Below, piece after piece: positions 26,360 to 37,207 of a stretch of DNA of 53,956 nt. This DNA is from Allobrachymonas sp. Lineage in GTDB: Bacteria; Pseudomonadota; Gammaproteobacteria; Burkholderiales; Burkholderiaceae. The stretch covers positions 1-53,956 of the forward strand of contig JAUMXD010000001.1 of assembly GCA_030529305.1 (NCBI GenBank). The letters run 5' to 3'. The first letter of the stretch is position 1. Every line of letters starts with the position of its first letter. A model generated the notes under the pieces. That model ran no database searches. It saw only the letters and a program-made list of their open reading frames with translations, and was not told where the DNA came from. The translations under genes were made by a program, and so were the position numbers.

Positions 26360-27182
26360 TCGTGCCCGACAGCCCCGCCGCTTGCGCCCCGCCACCGTAT
26401 CGGTGGCTTTGTTGCTGGGGCTGGCTGCCTTGCAGGCAGGATGTGCCAGCAAGGCCAGCAGTTACACCTCGTCGCCAGGCGAGATCATGACTTCGTCAGA
26501 CATCACCGAAGCGCGCCGCCGCGCCATCATCCGCCTGCAGCTGGCTGAGGGCTATTTGGGCCGCGGCCAACTCGAAGTGGCTCTGGACGAAGTCAAGCGC
26601 GCCCTGGTGGCAGACCCTGGCTATCACGCTGCTTTCGACATGCGCGGCCTGATCTACGCCCAATTGGGCGACAAGGCGCTGGCCGAAGAGAGCTTTCGCC
26701 GCGCCTTGTCGCTCAACAGCCGCGACGGCAGCGCCCAGCACAACCTGGCCTATGTGCTGTGCGAACAGAAAAAATTCGGCCAGGCTCGCCAACACTTTGA
26801 AGCGGCCCTGGCCAACCCCTTGTATCGAGCCAAGGAAAAAACCCGCATGGCACAAGCCATCTGCGAAATTCAAAGCGGTCAAGTCGCTGCGGGCGAAGCC
26901 ATGTTGCTTGACGCCTATGAAGAAGGCACGCGCAGCCCGATCATCGCCAACGCACTGGCCAAGGTGTATTACGAGCGGCAGGATTACCGCCGGGCCGCCC
27001 TGTACGCCAGCCAGGCCAATGCGCGCAACAGCGGCAATGCGGCTTCGCTGTGGCTGGCCATGAAGATCGAACGCCATCTGGGCAACCAAGGCGGCGTGCT
27101 GCGCTATGCGCAGCAGTTGCGCGAGCGCTTCCCCGATTCGCGCGAAATGCGGCTGTACGAACGCGGCGCGTGGAACAACTGA
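26352..27182 (+). CDS. pilW: Type IV pilus biogenesis lipoprotein PilW/PilF
   Basis: Outer-membrane lipoprotein pilotin that helps secretin PilQ assemble. It has 276 residues. An Arg-rich start and hydrophobic core end in lipobox LQAGC with Cys31. The rest is TPR repeats (about 60-270), for example [20 protein letters not shown] and [20 protein letters not shown]. Position between rlmN and rodZ is the standard location of pilF/pilW in beta- and gamma-proteobacteria. The start lies within the last codons of rlmN, so the two are coupled. No other pilus gene lies in the window. Confidence 0.9.
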   Translation: MPNRARQPRRLRPATVSVALLLGLAALQAGCASKASSYTSSPGEIMTSSDITEARRRAIIRLQLAEGYLGRGQLEVALDEVKRALVADPGYHAAFDMRGLIYAQLGDKALAEESFRRALSLNSRDGSAQHNLAYVLCEQKKFGQARQHFEAALANPLYRAKEKTRMAQAICEIQSGQVAAGEAMLLDAYEEGTRSPIIANALAKVYYERQDYRRAALYASQANARNSGNAASLWLAMKIERHLGNQGGVLRYAQQLRERFPDSREMRLYERGAWNN

Positions 27183-27229
27183 AGCACCGCGCCCAGGCTC
27201 GGAACCATTGAATGCAAGAGGACTCTTTC

Positions 27230-28126
27230 ATGGAAGCTGATAACCGCTCCCCATCTTCCGAGGCACAAGAAGCGCTGGACCTTGGCGCTGCGCCGGCAGG
27301 CGATGACGCCAACAGCGCCACCAGCGCGGGCGCCCTGCTCAGGGCCTACCGGGAAGAGGCCGATATGGAGCAGGAGACGCTGGCCGCCGCCCTCAAGGTC
27401 AGTCCGCAAAAGCTGCAAGCGCTTGAATCTGACGATTACAGCGCCCTGCCCGCCCTGTACTTTGCGCGTGGTTTGGCTGCCAACATCTGCCGCCACCTGG
27501 AGCGCGACCCCGCACCCGTGCTGGCCCTGATGCCCGGCGAGAAACCACATATTCCCGTTGCAGGAAAAAACGATGCCAGCATGCGCATGCAGCCCACGGC
27601 GCCCGTGAGCATTGGCTCGGGCTCCGGCGGCCTGCTCAAATGGCTTGTCGCCGTTATCGTATTGCTGGCTTTGCTTGCAGGCGCTGTCTGGTTCATTCCC
27701 CAACTGCGCGCCCGCATCATGGCTGCGCCCGCAAGCGCCAGCAGCGCTGCCATTGATGCCGTAATGCCTGCCACCACACTGGCTTTGGAACCGGCCTCTG
27801 CCGCGCCTGCTCCCTTGACCTTGCAGCCCGCCACCTTGCAATCCGCAGCGGCCGATACTGCCGCCAGCGCTGCTGCTGAAGCCAACAATACCTTGCTCAT
27901 TCAAGCCAGCGGCAATACCTGGGTCAAGGTCAGCACCCCTAAAGGCAAAAAAGTGTTTGAAGGCAACCTCAAGGCAGGCGACGAACAAACGATCACCATC
28001 GCTCAATACCCGGTTCGTGTCGTGATCGGCAAGGCCGAAAACGTGCAAGTGCTTGACCGCGGCCAGCCCTTCGACCTGAGCGGCGTAGTCACCCGTGGCA
28101 CAGCGCGTTTCGAACTCAAGCCCTGA
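27230..28126 (+). CDS. rodZ: RodZ-family helix-turn-helix membrane protein
   Basis: RodZ links MreB filaments to the membrane and shapes rod cells. It has 298 residues. A cytoplasmic HTH_25 domain lies at about 34-95 (LLRAYREEADMEQETLAAAL), a single membrane helix at about 135-156, an Ala/Pro/Thr-rich linker, and a periplasmic DUF4115 beta domain at about 220-298 (NTWVKVSTPKGKKVFEGNL). I choose the ATG at 27230 because AGAGGA is well spaced; an ATG at 27212 lacks one. Membership of the family is clear, but the role in cell shape is inferred since mreB is not in view. Confidence 0.88.
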   Translation: MEADNRSPSSEAQEALDLGAAPAGDDANSATSAGALLRAYREEADMEQETLAAALKVSPQKLQALESDDYSALPALYFARGLAANICRHLERDPAPVLALMPGEKPHIPVAGKNDASMRMQPTAPVSIGSGSGGLLKWLVAVIVLLALLAGAVWFIPQLRARIMAAPASASSAAIDAVMPATTLALEPASAAPAPLTLQPATLQSAAADTAASAAAEANNTLLIQASGNTWVKVSTPKGKKVFEGNLKAGDEQTITIAQYPVRVVIGKAENVQVLDRGQPFDLSGVVTRGTARFELKP

Positions 28127-28192
28127 CTCGCCGCGGCCTATTGGCCCCACGACCCTGCTCGATAAAAAACAGTTACAGAAAGCCCCACGCGC

Positions 28193-29461
28193 ATGCCCGC
28201 AGATTCCGCAGCGCCGATCCCCATTTCCGCCCCGCGCAAACACAGCACCTTGCAAGCCGTGGTTCGGCATGGCGAGCATCGCGTCACCATCGGTGGCGAT
28301 AGCCCCGTGCGCGTGCAGTCCATGACCAATACCGACACGGCCGATGCCATTGGCACGGCTATTCAGGTCAAGGAACTGGCACAGGCCGGCTCTGAACTGG
28401 TCCGCATCACCGTCAACAACCCCGAGGCGGCGCAGGCCGTGCCCTACATCCGCGAGCAGCTCGATCGCATGGGCATCAACGTGCCGCTGATTGGCGACTT
28501 TCACTACAACGGCCACCGCTTGCTCACCGAACATCCGGACTGCGCCCAGGCCCTGTCCAAATACCGCATCAACCCCGGCAATGTGGGCAAGGGGGACAAA
28601 AAAGACAAGCAGTTCGCCCAGATGATCGAAGCCGCCCTGCGCTGGGACAAACCCATTCGCATCGGCGTGAACTGGGGCAGCCTGGATCAGGAGCTGCTGG
28701 CCCGGATGATGGACGCCAACAGCGCCCGCAGCGAGCCGTGGAGCGGCCAGCAAGTGATGTACGAGGCGCTGATCACCTCGGCCATCAGCTCGGCCAACCG
28801 CGCCGTGGAGCTGGGCATGCCGCCCGGCCAGATACTGCTCTCGTGCAAGGTCAGTGGCGTGCAAGACCTGATCGCCGTTTACCGCGAACTGGCCCGCCGC
28901 TGCAATTACCCGCTGCACCTGGGGCTGACCGAAGCCGGCATGGGTGCCAAGGGCACGGTGGCCTCGGCGGCGGCCCTGTCGGTGCTGCTGCAAGAAGGCA
29001 TTGGCGACACCATTCGCGTCTCGCTCACGCCGCAGCCGGGCGAATCGCGCACGCAAGAGGTGGTGGTCGCGTCCGAAATCCTGCAGGCGCTGGGCCTGCG
29101 TGCTTTTGTGCCCAGCGTCACGGCCTGCCCGGGCTGCGGGCGCACCACCAGCAGCACGTTTCAAGAGCTGGCCAAGCAGATCGACGATTTTTTGCGCACG
29201 CAAATGCCCACCTGGCGCAAGCAGTATCCGGGGGTGGAGGGGCTCAAAATCGCCGTCATGGGTTGCATCGTCAACGGCCCGGGCGAAAGCAAGCACGCCG
29301 ACATCGGCATCAGCCTGCCCGGCACGGGCGAATCGCCTGCGGCCCCCGTTTTCATCGACGGCGAAAAGGCCATGACCCTGCGCGGCGAGAATATCGCGCA
29401 AGACTTTCAAACGCTGGTGACCGACTACATCCACAAGCGTTTTTCGTCTGCGCCGCATTGA
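28193..29461 (+). CDS. ispG: 4-hydroxy-3-methylbut-2-en-1-yl diphosphate synthase IspG (GcpE)
   Basis: Penultimate step of the MEP isoprenoid pathway: reductive ring opening of MEcPP to HMBPP using a [4Fe-4S] cluster. It has 422 residues. A TIM-barrel part ([35 protein letters not shown]) is followed by the cluster domain with CPGCGR and [10 protein letters not shown], which supply three cysteines and the conserved Glu. The protein contains the small insertion between the two parts found in proteobacterial enzymes. It lies 66 bases after rodZ. Confidence 0.95.
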   Translation: MPADSAAPIPISAPRKHSTLQAVVRHGEHRVTIGGDSPVRVQSMTNTDTADAIGTAIQVKELAQAGSELVRITVNNPEAAQAVPYIREQLDRMGINVPLIGDFHYNGHRLLTEHPDCAQALSKYRINPGNVGKGDKKDKQFAQMIEAALRWDKPIRIGVNWGSLDQELLARMMDANSARSEPWSGQQVMYEALITSAISSANRAVELGMPPGQILLSCKVSGVQDLIAVYRELARRCNYPLHLGLTEAGMGAKGTVASAAALSVLLQEGIGDTIRVSLTPQPGESRTQEVVVASEILQALGLRAFVPSVTACPGCGRTTSSTFQELAKQIDDFLRTQMPTWRKQYPGVEGLKIAVMGCIVNGPGESKHADIGISLPGTGESPAAPVFIDGEKAMTLRGENIAQDFQTLVTDYIHKRFSSAPH

Positions 29462-29634
29462 TGCGCATTGCTGAATTGATGCGGAATCGGCTCAGGGGGT
29501 GAAGCAGCTTGATGCGGCCCCTGCCATCATCCAATTCAATGCATTCTCCCCATCGGCCAGGCAGGCGCGCGCACCGCAGCAAGGCAGCACTTGGCCCCAC
29601 ACTTTTTCTTTTTCTGTTGAAAGCAAGACCCAGC

Positions 29635-30933
29635 ATGGCTGAAAAAATCCTGGCCGTCAAAGGCATGAACGACATCCTGCCGCCCCACTCCGCCCAGTGG
29701 GAGTGGCTCGAAGCCCAAGTCCGCACCATCATGGCGCGCTTTGCCTATCGCAATCTGCGCACGCCCGTGCTGGAGCCCACCGCGCTGTTCGTGCGCGGCA
29801 TCGGCGAAGTCACCGACATCGTCGAAAAAGAGATGTATTCCTTCGAAGATCGGCTCAACGGCGAACACCTGAGTCTGCGCCCCGAAGGCACGGCTGGCGT
29901 GGTGCGCGCAACGGTCGAGCACAACCTGCTGTACGAAGGCGGCAAGCGTGTGTATTACATGGGCCCCATGTTCCGCCACGAGCGCCCGCAACGCGGCCGC
30001 TACCGGCAATTCCACCAGATCGGCGCCGAGGCTTTGGGCTTTGCCGGTGCCCATGTGGATGCCGAACTGATTCTGCTGGCGCAGGCTTTGTGGCAAGAAC
30101 TGGGCATTCAGAACGTGCGGCTGGAACTCAATTGCCTGGGCCAGCCCGAAGAGCGCAAGCAGCATCGCGCCGCCCTCATCGCCTATCTGGAGCAACACGC
30201 CGAGCAGCTGGATGAAGACGCCAAGCGCCGCCTGCACAGCAACCCCTTGCGCATTCTCGATACCAAAAACCCCGCCATGCAGGCGCTGGTAGAAGCCGCG
30301 CCACGCCTGATCGACTACCTGGGCGATGAATCGCGCGCGCATTTCGAGGCGGTGCAAGCCATTCTGGATGCCAATGGCGTGGCCTACACCATCAACCCAC
30401 GGCTGGTGCGCGGGCTGGATTACTACAACCTCACAGTGTTCGAATTCATCACCGAAAGCCTGGGCGCGCAAGGCACCATCTGCGCCGGCGGGCGTTACGA
30501 CTACCTCGTCGATCAAATCGGCGGCAAGCCCGCGCCCTGCGTGGGCTGGGCCTGTGGCATGGAGCGTTTGCTGGAACTGCTCAAGGAGCAAAACCTGCTG
30601 CCCGCTGAAGAGGCGCCTGACGCTTACGCCATCGTGCCCGATGCAGCAGCCATGCCGCAAGTGCTCAAGGCCCTGCAGGCGCTGCGCGCCACGGGCCTGC
30701 GGGTGCAGATGCACGCCAGCGCCACGGCCGAGCCCGGCAGCATGAGGTCGCAATTCAAAAAGGCCGATGCCAGCGGCGCACGCTACGCCCTGATTTTTGG
30801 CGCCGACGAATTGGCGCAAAACAGCGTCACGGTCAAGCAGCTGCGCGACGGCAGCGGCCAGCAAGCCCTGCACGCCCTGGCAGACATTGCCCAATGGGCC
30901 AAGGGCCTACAATCGGTGCCCAGCCAGGGGTGA
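29635..30933 (+). CDS. hisS: Histidyl-tRNA synthetase
   Basis: Class II aminoacyl-tRNA synthetase that charges tRNA-His. It has 432 residues. Motif 1 ([13 protein letters not shown]), motif 2 ([20 protein letters not shown]), the HisRS-specific [15 protein letters not shown], motif 3 ([15 protein letters not shown]) and a C-terminal anticodon-binding domain (about 330-430) are all visible. The start at 29635 ([13 protein letters not shown]) matches the family; an earlier in-frame start would add 42 unconserved residues. The gap to ispG is 173 bases. Confidence 0.96.
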   Translation: MAEKILAVKGMNDILPPHSAQWEWLEAQVRTIMARFAYRNLRTPVLEPTALFVRGIGEVTDIVEKEMYSFEDRLNGEHLSLRPEGTAGVVRATVEHNLLYEGGKRVYYMGPMFRHERPQRGRYRQFHQIGAEALGFAGAHVDAELILLAQALWQELGIQNVRLELNCLGQPEERKQHRAALIAYLEQHAEQLDEDAKRRLHSNPLRILDTKNPAMQALVEAAPRLIDYLGDESRAHFEAVQAILDANGVAYTINPRLVRGLDYYNLTVFEFITESLGAQGTICAGGRYDYLVDQIGGKPAPCVGWACGMERLLELLKEQNLLPAEEAPDAYAIVPDAAAMPQVLKALQALRATGLRVQMHASATAEPGSMRSQFKKADASGARYALIFGADELAQNSVTVKQLRDGSGQQALHALADIAQWAKGLQSVPSQG

Positions 30934-31098
30934 GGCACAGGCGTCTGTTGACGCTGGATGTTGCGGCAGGGCTCATGTCATGCCGTCGCTCCAAGAGGTC
31001 CTCCGGGCTCCTGCTGGGTCTGCTTGCCCCCACCTAACTTTTTCTATCCGGTTTCCGTGCCAATTCGGCGCACCGCATTACCCATTACCCACGTTTTT

Positions 31099-31914
31099 AT
31101 GGTCATCAATACCAACAAACTCAATCTCGAAGAACAGGAAAAAATCGCCGCCGTTGGCCATTTCTGGAAAGCCTGGGGCAGCAAACTGGTCGGGCTCACC
31201 ATCGTGGCCTCGCTCACCGTGGGCGCGGTATACGGCTACCACTGGTATCAAGGCCAACAATCCATCAAGGCCATGAACCTGTACAACCAGGTGCTGGCCG
31301 ATGCCCGCGTGGCCGATACCGACAAGCTCACGGCCAGCCTCAAGGCCTTGCAAGACGGCTACCCGCGCAGCCTGCCCGCGCAGCAGGCCCAGCTGCTGGC
31401 CGCGCGCGTGTTTTACGAAAAAGGCCAGGTAGACAACAGCCGCGCCGCCCTGCTCACAGCCAGCCAAGGGCAAGACAAGGGCCTGCAAAGCACGGCCAAG
31501 CTGCAACTGGCTGCCTTGCTGATCGAGCAGCAGCAATACGACGAGGCGATCAAACAGCTTTCCGGCCCATTGGATCCAAACTACACCGCACTGGCCGCTG
31601 ACCGCATGGGCGACGCCTATGCCTTGCAAAACCAGCGCGAAGAAACCATCAAGGCCTACACCCAAGCCTTCAACGGCATGGACGCCGCCCAACCCTACCG
31701 CCAGATGGTGGCCGCCAAGCTCAGCGGCTTGGGCGTGGATGTGGCCAGCCTCGCAGCCGCAGCAGCCAACACCAACGGCACAACAGATGCAGCCAAGGCC
31801 CAATCTGCTCCGGCAAGCACCGGTACCAGCAGCGCCGCGCCTGCTTCGGCCAGCGCTGCCACTGCCACAACGTCTGCTGCTTCTGTAACACCCGCTGCCA
31901 GCAACACGCAATAA
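31099..31914 (+). CDS. yfgM: YfgM-type ancillary SecYEG translocon subunit
   Basis: Membrane-anchored periplasmic TPR protein that associates with SecYEG and periplasmic chaperones. It has 271 residues. A short cytoplasmic start (NLEEQEKIAAVGHFWKAWG) is followed by one membrane helix at about 25-45 (LVGLTIVASLTVGAVYGYHW). TPR-like repeats span about 50-210, and the Ala/Ser/Thr-rich tail beyond that is low-complexity. The hisS-yfgM-bamB-der order is well known in beta- and gamma-proteobacteria and supports the name. The ATG at 31099 fits the family; upstream in-frame codons are not conserved. Confidence 0.9.
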   Translation: MVINTNKLNLEEQEKIAAVGHFWKAWGSKLVGLTIVASLTVGAVYGYHWYQGQQSIKAMNLYNQVLADARVADTDKLTASLKALQDGYPRSLPAQQAQLLAARVFYEKGQVDNSRAALLTASQGQDKGLQSTAKLQLAALLIEQQQYDEAIKQLSGPLDPNYTALAADRMGDAYALQNQREETIKAYTQAFNGMDAAQPYRQMVAAKLSGLGVDVASLAAAAANTNGTTDAAKAQSAPASTGTSSAAPASASAATATTSAASVTPAASNTQ

Positions 31915-32000
31915 GCTCGCAGCCAAACCTCTTTTTCGTCGAGCCAATCTGTTTTTTTGATTGCTCTTTCTGTACCAACCCATTTGAAAACATCGCCGCC

Positions 32001-33143
32001 ATGTCGCCACGCTTTCACACCCGATTGACCGCCGCTGCCATGCTGGCCAGCACGCTTGCTTTGACTGCCTGCTCCTGGGGCTATACGCCACCAGCCCCCT
32101 CGCCCCTGCAAGCCAACCCGGCCGAGGTCGCTGCCCAGGTAGCATGGCGCGCCTCCGTTGGCAACGGAGCGACTCTGCCCATGCAAGTCGCCGTGCAAGG
32201 CGACCAGGTGCTGATCGCCACCACGCGCGGGCGAGTTGAAGCCTTTGCCGCCAGCAACGGGGCATCGGCCTGGTCTTTTGACGTGGGCCAGCCCTTGGCC
32301 GCAGGCATTGGCTTTGATGGCACAACGGCTGCGGTCGTAACGGCACAGGCCGAACTGCTGGCCATTCGCGGCGGCCAGGTGCTGTGGCGCGTGCCGCTGC
32401 AAAACCAGTCGGCCACCGCGCCCCTGGTGGCAGGCGGGCGCGTGTTCGTGCTGGGGGCTGACCACAGCGTAAGCGCCTACGACGGCAGCAACGGCTTCTT
32501 GCTCTGGAACCAGAAAAGCAGCATTCCCGCTAACCGCCTGGTGCTGAGCCAACCTGCCTTGCTGATGCCGGCCTACGGCGCCCTGTTTGCCGGTGTGGCT
32601 GGCAATGTGGTGGGCTTCAACCCCGACACAGGCGAGGCATTGGGCGACATCCCCTTGGCCAGCCCCCGTGGCGTGACCGATCTGGCGCAAGTGGTGGATG
32701 TGCTCACGCCCGCATCGCGCGAGGGAGAGAGCCTGTGCGCCCGCGCCTACCAATCCACCGTGGGCTGCATCAATCTGCCCGTGGGCAAGCTGGAATGGGT
32801 GCAACCCCATGTGGGCACAACCGGCCTTGGCGGCAATGCCCAACTGGTGGTGGGTGGCGATAACAGCGATGTACTCACGGCTTGGGCGCGCCAGAACGGC
32901 CAGCCGCTGTGGAAGAACGAATCCTTCAAGCACCGCCGCCTGTCTGCCCCGCTGGTGGCAGGCAGCTACGTAGTGGTAGGCGATGCTCAGGGCTATGTGC
33001 ATGTGCTCTCGGCCAGCACCGGTGAATTGCGCAACCGCATCCGCGTGGACGACAGCGCCATCCAGATCGCCCCCGTGCTGGTGGGCCACACGGTGATCGC
33101 CGTGAGCAGCAAAGGCACGGTGGCGGGCCTGCACTTGCAATAA
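32001..33143 (+). CDS. bamB: Outer membrane assembly lipoprotein BamB
   Basis: Beta-propeller lipoprotein of the BAM complex that contacts BamA POTRA domains. It has 380 residues. The signal peptide has lipobox LTAC with Cys24. Eight-bladed PQQ-like repeats fill the rest, recognisable as repeated AxxGxxxW patterns (AFAASNGASAWSF, AYDGSNGFLLWN, VLSASTGELRNRI). It is separated from yfgM by 86 bases and from der by 69. With bamA (4151) and bamD (19361) it makes three BAM subunits in this window. Confidence 0.94.
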   Translation: MSPRFHTRLTAAAMLASTLALTACSWGYTPPAPSPLQANPAEVAAQVAWRASVGNGATLPMQVAVQGDQVLIATTRGRVEAFAASNGASAWSFDVGQPLAAGIGFDGTTAAVVTAQAELLAIRGGQVLWRVPLQNQSATAPLVAGGRVFVLGADHSVSAYDGSNGFLLWNQKSSIPANRLVLSQPALLMPAYGALFAGVAGNVVGFNPDTGEALGDIPLASPRGVTDLAQVVDVLTPASREGESLCARAYQSTVGCINLPVGKLEWVQPHVGTTGLGGNAQLVVGGDNSDVLTAWARQNGQPLWKNESFKHRRLSAPLVAGSYVVVGDAQGYVHVLSASTGELRNRIRVDDSAIQIAPVLVGHTVIAVSSKGTVAGLHLQ

Positions 33144-33212
33144 GCAAGTCGCCTGAATGGAGCCACCGCCTCGCCCGCACACCGCACGCAACACATTACC
33201 AATCACGCTCAC

Positions 33213-34556
33213 ATGAAACCGGTCATTGCCCTCGTTGGGCGTCCCAATGTCGGCAAATCGACGCTGTTCAACCGCCTCACCAAAACGCGCGATGCCATCG
33301 TGGCCGACTACGCGGGGCTGACGCGCGATCGCCACTACGGCAGCGGCCGCCTGGGACGGCGCGAATTCATCGTGATCGATACCGGCGGCTTCGAGCCGGA
33401 TGCAGGCGAAGGCAGCATCTACCGCGAAATGGCGCGCCAAACCCGCCAGGCCGTGGCCGAGGCCGATCTGGTGGTCTTCGTGGTGGATGCGCGCAGCGGC
33501 CTTTCGGCACAAGACCACGACATCGCCAACTACCTGCGCCGCCTGGGCAAGCCCTGCATCCTGATCGCCAACAAGGCCGAGGGCATGAGCGATGGGCAAA
33601 AGCTCGCCGAGTTTTACGAGCTGGGCCTGGGCGACGTGCACGGCGTATCGGCCGCGCATGGCCAGGGCATTCACGCTCTGCTGGAGTTGGCGCTCGACAC
33701 CATCGACGTGCCCGAGCCCGATGAAGCCGAAGACGATGTGGCCGCTCAAAACACCATCCGCCTGGCCGTGGTGGGGCGGCCCAATGCGGGCAAATCCACC
33801 CTGATTAATACCTGGCTGGGCGAAGAACGCCTGGTGGCTTTCGACCTGCCCGGCACCACGCGCGATGCCATCAGCGTGCCCTTCGTGCGCAAAGGGCAGC
33901 AGTTCGAACTGATCGACACCGCCGGCCTGCGCCGCAAAGGCAAGGTGTTCGAGTCGATTGAAAAATTCAGCGTCGTCAAAACCCTGCAAGCCATCGAATC
34001 AGCCAACGTCGTGCTGCTGTTGATCGATGCCACCCAAGGCGTAACCGATCAGGACGCACACATCGCCGGCTTCATCCTCGAATCGGGCCGCGCGGTGGTG
34101 ATCGCCATCAACAAATGGGATGCGGTCGATAGCTACCAGCGTGAGATGCTCTTGCGTTCGGCCGAGGCTCGGCTGGGCTTTTTGAAGTTCGCCACGCAAC
34201 ATCACATCTCGGCCAAAAAGCGCCAAGGCCTTACGCCGCTGTGGGATTCGATCATCCAAGCCCACAAGGCCGCCAACTGCAAAATGCCCACGCCGGTGCT
34301 CACCCGCCTGGTGCATGAAGCGGTGCAGGCGCAGGCCCCCAAGCGCAGTGGCATGTACCGCCCCAAGCTGCGCTACGCCCACCAGGGCGGCATGAACCCG
34401 CCCGTGGTGGTGGTGCATGGCAACTCGCTCGAAGGCGTGACCGACAGCTACAAGCGCTACCTCGAAGGGCGCATTCGCCAGCACTTCAAACTGGTGGGCA
34501 CGCCCCTGCGCGTGGAAATGAAAACCTCGCACAACCCCTACGCCAAGGGGGATTGA
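33213..34556 (+). CDS. der: Ribosome-associated GTPase Der (EngA)
   Basis: Double-domain GTPase needed for 50S ribosome maturation. It has 447 residues. The first G domain carries [14 protein letters not shown] and NKAEG; the second carries [20 protein letters not shown] and NKWD. A C-terminal KH-like domain (about 360-447) ends in [16 protein letters not shown]. It closes the plus-strand series. hfq normally follows der in Burkholderiales but is missing; 126 bases later the convergent corA gene ends. Confidence 0.96.
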   Translation: MKPVIALVGRPNVGKSTLFNRLTKTRDAIVADYAGLTRDRHYGSGRLGRREFIVIDTGGFEPDAGEGSIYREMARQTRQAVAEADLVVFVVDARSGLSAQDHDIANYLRRLGKPCILIANKAEGMSDGQKLAEFYELGLGDVHGVSAAHGQGIHALLELALDTIDVPEPDEAEDDVAAQNTIRLAVVGRPNAGKSTLINTWLGEERLVAFDLPGTTRDAISVPFVRKGQQFELIDTAGLRRKGKVFESIEKFSVVKTLQAIESANVVLLLIDATQGVTDQDAHIAGFILESGRAVVIAINKWDAVDSYQREMLLRSAEARLGFLKFATQHHISAKKRQGLTPLWDSIIQAHKAANCKMPTPVLTRLVHEAVQAQAPKRSGMYRPKLRYAHQGGMNPPVVVVHGNSLEGVTDSYKRYLEGRIRQHFKLVGTPLRVEMKTSHNPYAKGD

Positions 34557-34682
34557 GCCAGACTGGCAACTGGGCGCGCTGATCAAGCTGATCCCCGCCA
34601 CACAACTACACACTGCAATGCTGGGCGGCTCATCAATAACCATCAGTCTCTGCCCTAAGGACAGCTTTTAGCGCTGCTCTTT

Positions 34683-35669
34683 TTACTTGAGCCAACCACG
34701 ATGCCTGAAATACCACATGGGCAGCAAGGCACTGGCAATCATCAAGCAGATGGCCCAAACGTAGCCGTATTTCCACCCCAGCTCGGGCATGAAGCGAAAG
34801 TTCATGCCGTACAAGCTGGCCACCAAGGTTGGTGGCAGCAAGGCCACGCTGGCAACTGAAAACAGTTTGATGATCTTGTTCTGGTTGATATTGATGAAAC
34901 CGACCGTGGCATCCATCAAGAAGTTGATCTTGTCGAACAAGAAAGTGGTGTGGCTGTCGAGCGAATCGATGTCGCGCATGAGCTGGCGCGCTTCGCCAAA
35001 CTGATCATCATTGAGCATGCGGCTGCGCATCATGAAGCTGACGGCACGGCGCGTATCGGTGGCATTGCGGCGAATGCGCCCGTTCATGTCTTCTTGGCGG
35101 GCAATGGTGGCCAGCACTTCGCTGGCCACGTCGTCGGTCACGTCGCCTTTGAGCACTTGCGCGCTCACGCGCTCCAGCTCGACGTGAATTTCCTCCAGCG
35201 TGTCGGCGCTGTATTCCACGTCGGCATCAAACAGCTTGATGAGCAATTCTTTGGCGTCTGAAATCAAGCCCGGCATGCGGCGCGCACGCATGCGAATCAG
35301 GCGAAACACCGGCACCGTTTCGTCGTGAATCGAAAACAGGATGTTGTAGTTCTTGAGGTCTGGCTGGTTCTGGTTGAGGATGAAAGCCACCCGCTCCATG
35401 CCGGGATCGTCAAAGTCGGCCACCAGAAAGTCGGATCGGATGTGCAGCTCGCCATCGTCGCCTTCGTAAAAACGGGCCGATTCCTCAATGTCTTCGTCAA
35501 TCGCATCATGTGGAATGGAAACGCCGTAGTGCTGCTCGATCCAGCTGATCTCCTCGGCCGTTGGGCTTTCCAGATCCACCCAGATGGGTTTGAACTGTGC
35601 CAGCTCTTCGAGCGACTCGATTTCTTCCTGAAACAAGCGGCCATTGGCCAAGGTAAAGATATTGAGCAT
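34683..35669 (-). CDS. corA: Magnesium/cobalt transporter CorA
   Basis: Pentameric inner-membrane channel for Mg2+ (and Co2+). It has 328 residues from the ATG at 35669. A long cytoplasmic funnel domain (about 1-265) is followed by two C-terminal membrane helices. The signature YGMNF sits at the end of the first, and the basic C-terminus RHRGWLK follows the second. A 13-codon longer start is open but not conserved. The gene is convergent with der. No terminator or magnesium-sensing leader could be recognised, though the 401 bases upstream are non-coding. Confidence 0.93.
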   Translation of the reverse strand: MLNIFTLANGRLFQEEIESLEELAQFKPIWVDLESPTAEEISWIEQHYGVSIPHDAIDEDIEESARFYEGDDGELHIRSDFLVADFDDPGMERVAFILNQNQPDLKNYNILFSIHDETVPVFRLIRMRARRMPGLISDAKELLIKLFDADVEYSADTLEEIHVELERVSAQVLKGDVTDDVASEVLATIARQEDMNGRIRRNATDTRRAVSFMMRSRMLNDDQFGEARQLMRDIDSLDSHTTFLFDKINFLMDATVGFININQNKIIKLFSVASVALLPPTLVASLYGMNFRFMPELGWKYGYVWAICLMIASALLPMWYFRHRGWLK

Positions 35670-36070
35670 GGCACTGCGTCCCTTATTGCTGGCATCGGGG
35701 GGATGCAAAACTGCGGCACACCGTCAGATTGTCATTGGCCGCATCAAGCGGTGCGCAAACTGTGGCGATCAGACACCATCTTGATGGCTTGCCATGCCTA
35801 CGCAACAGCAGATGTCACATTCTTTGCACGGCGTAGCTTGCAATGCATAGCCCAAAGCGCTAATCCATTCAAAAGCGGCGCTGCTGCTGATGCAAGTTAC
35901 AGCCATGTTCGATTGGCTTTTTAGCCGCACTCCCCCCGAAAAAACGGGGGCAATTATCTCATTGCCCAGCAAGGCTTGCGCCACGTAAACATGATTTAAC
36001 ACCTGCGAACATGGCACCCAAAACGCGCTGCAAGCCAACGTGAGCATCTCGCCCAAAACGCATCAATCGG
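35670..36070. other. 401-base gap between the deacylase gene and corA
   Basis: No gene seen. A short hairpin CCCCCG / CGGGGG around a run of six A (about 35935-35953) could be a weak terminator for the deacylase gene on the minus strand. No clear promoter for corA. Confidence 0.4.
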
Positions 36071-37207
36071 TTATGGCGACAAACCCGCATGTCCCAAATC
36101 GACAGCGCCCGAAATGCTCATCAGGTTCTGTTCCAGGCTGGCAAAGCGCAAATCGTTGATGGCAAAAACAAAACCGTCGATGGGGCTGGTTACAGTCACG
36201 CTGTGCGGCTGCAAGGGGTCCACCACTTCGGCCAAGGGCTGCCCCTGCTTCACCCAATCGCCCGGCTGCACCTGGTACACCACAATGCCCGCCATGGGTG
36301 CAGACACATACACCATGCCCGACAAGGGATGCGGCCCACACAACAGCGGCGGGCAAGGCTGCACAGCCGATTCGGGCAGCTGCACATCGCCCAGGTGATG
36401 CAGGTATTGCAAGATGGCATCGGCATCCTGCTGTGCCCAAGGCATGGTCACATCGTATTCGCCGCGCAATTCCACCGTGACGGCATGGCAAGCCAAAGGG
36501 ATAGCAGCATCCGGCAGCGCACGCTGCAACTTCAGCCACGGGGTAGAAAGCATCTCGTCAAACGAATTTGCCTGCGAATCTTCACTCACGATCTGGCAGT
36601 GCGAGCCCAGCCAACGCGCCAGCGGTTCCACATCCGCCCAAATCTGCGGCAGGGTGTACAGGTGCACCGCAGCGTTTTTGTCGCAATGCAAATCCAGCAC
36701 CAGATCGGCGTCGCAAGCCAATTGCAGCAAGCGTAAATGCAGGGCTTCAAGCGCATGGCGGGGTTCGTGCGCAGCCAAGGCTGCCTGCATGGCCGCGCGG
36801 ATGCTGGCCCTGTTGCGTGCGGCATCGCCCCTCAGAACTGGCGCGCCCTCACCCTGCAAACGCGCCCAGGTCTGCTCGAAAAAAGGAATCGTGTGCAGGC
36901 GGTTGTAGTTCTGCCCTGTGGCCAGGTCAAAGCGCCCGATCTGCTTGTACAGCACGGCCTGGCGCAAACCCAGCGGGTTACACAGCGGCACCACCACGAT
37001 CCGCGCTTGCAAACGCTGCTGCGCCTCCAGCTCCTGCAAGCGCTGGCACAGCTGCCAGGCCACGAGTGCACCTGGCAATTCATCGGCATGCAAACTGGCC
37101 TGGATGTACACCTTGCGTGCGGCTTGCTGCGGCCCATATTCAAAGACCGTGAGCACCGTTTCGGTGCCGGGAATACCGCAAGGCAAAGGGATCTGGCGTT
37201 TTTCCAT
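36071..37207 (-). CDS. Succinylglutamate desuccinylase / aspartoacylase-like zinc deacylase
   Basis: M14-like metallo-deacylase of the AstE/AspA superfamily (COG3608 type). It has 378 residues. Zinc ligands fit QASLHADELPG (His and Glu) and LVLDLHCDKN (second His). NPLGLRQ and NYNRLHTIPFF lie in the conserved catalytic part. The C-terminal 70 residues (APMAGIVVYQVQPGDWVKQG) form a lipoyl-like barrel-sandwich domain found in this subfamily. GGAAAGGAG precedes the ATG at 37207. No astABCD genes are nearby, so the substrate is unknown and I do not call it astE. A perfect palindrome lies 28 bases upstream. Confidence 0.8.
   Translation of the reverse strand: MEKRQIPLPCGIPGTETVLTVFEYGPQQAARKVYIQASLHADELPGALVAWQLCQRLQELEAQQRLQARIVVVPLCNPLGLRQAVLYKQIGRFDLATGQNYNRLHTIPFFEQTWARLQGEGAPVLRGDAARNRASIRAAMQAALAAHEPRHALEALHLRLLQLACDADLVLDLHCDKNAAVHLYTLPQIWADVEPLARWLGSHCQIVSEDSQANSFDEMLSTPWLKLQRALPDAAIPLACHAVTVELRGEYDVTMPWAQQDADAILQYLHHLGDVQLPESAVQPCPPLLCGPHPLSGMVYVSAPMAGIVVYQVQPGDWVKQGQPLAEVVDPLQPHSVTVTSPIDGFVFAINDLRFASLEQNLMSISGAVDLGHAGLSP

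Noticed and set aside
24419..26452. 677-codon open frame on the minus strand across ndk and rlmN
   Set aside because: Antisense shadow of two well-identified genes with strong third-position GC. Its translation has no family resemblance.
27104..29458. 784-codon minus-strand open frame across rodZ and ispG
   Set aside because: Mirror of the codon bias of rodZ and ispG, which carry full family motifs on the plus strand.
31695..33989. 764-codon minus-strand open frame across yfgM, bamB and der
   Set aside because: Antisense to three recognised genes. No ribosome site and unnatural His/Gly/Ala-rich composition.
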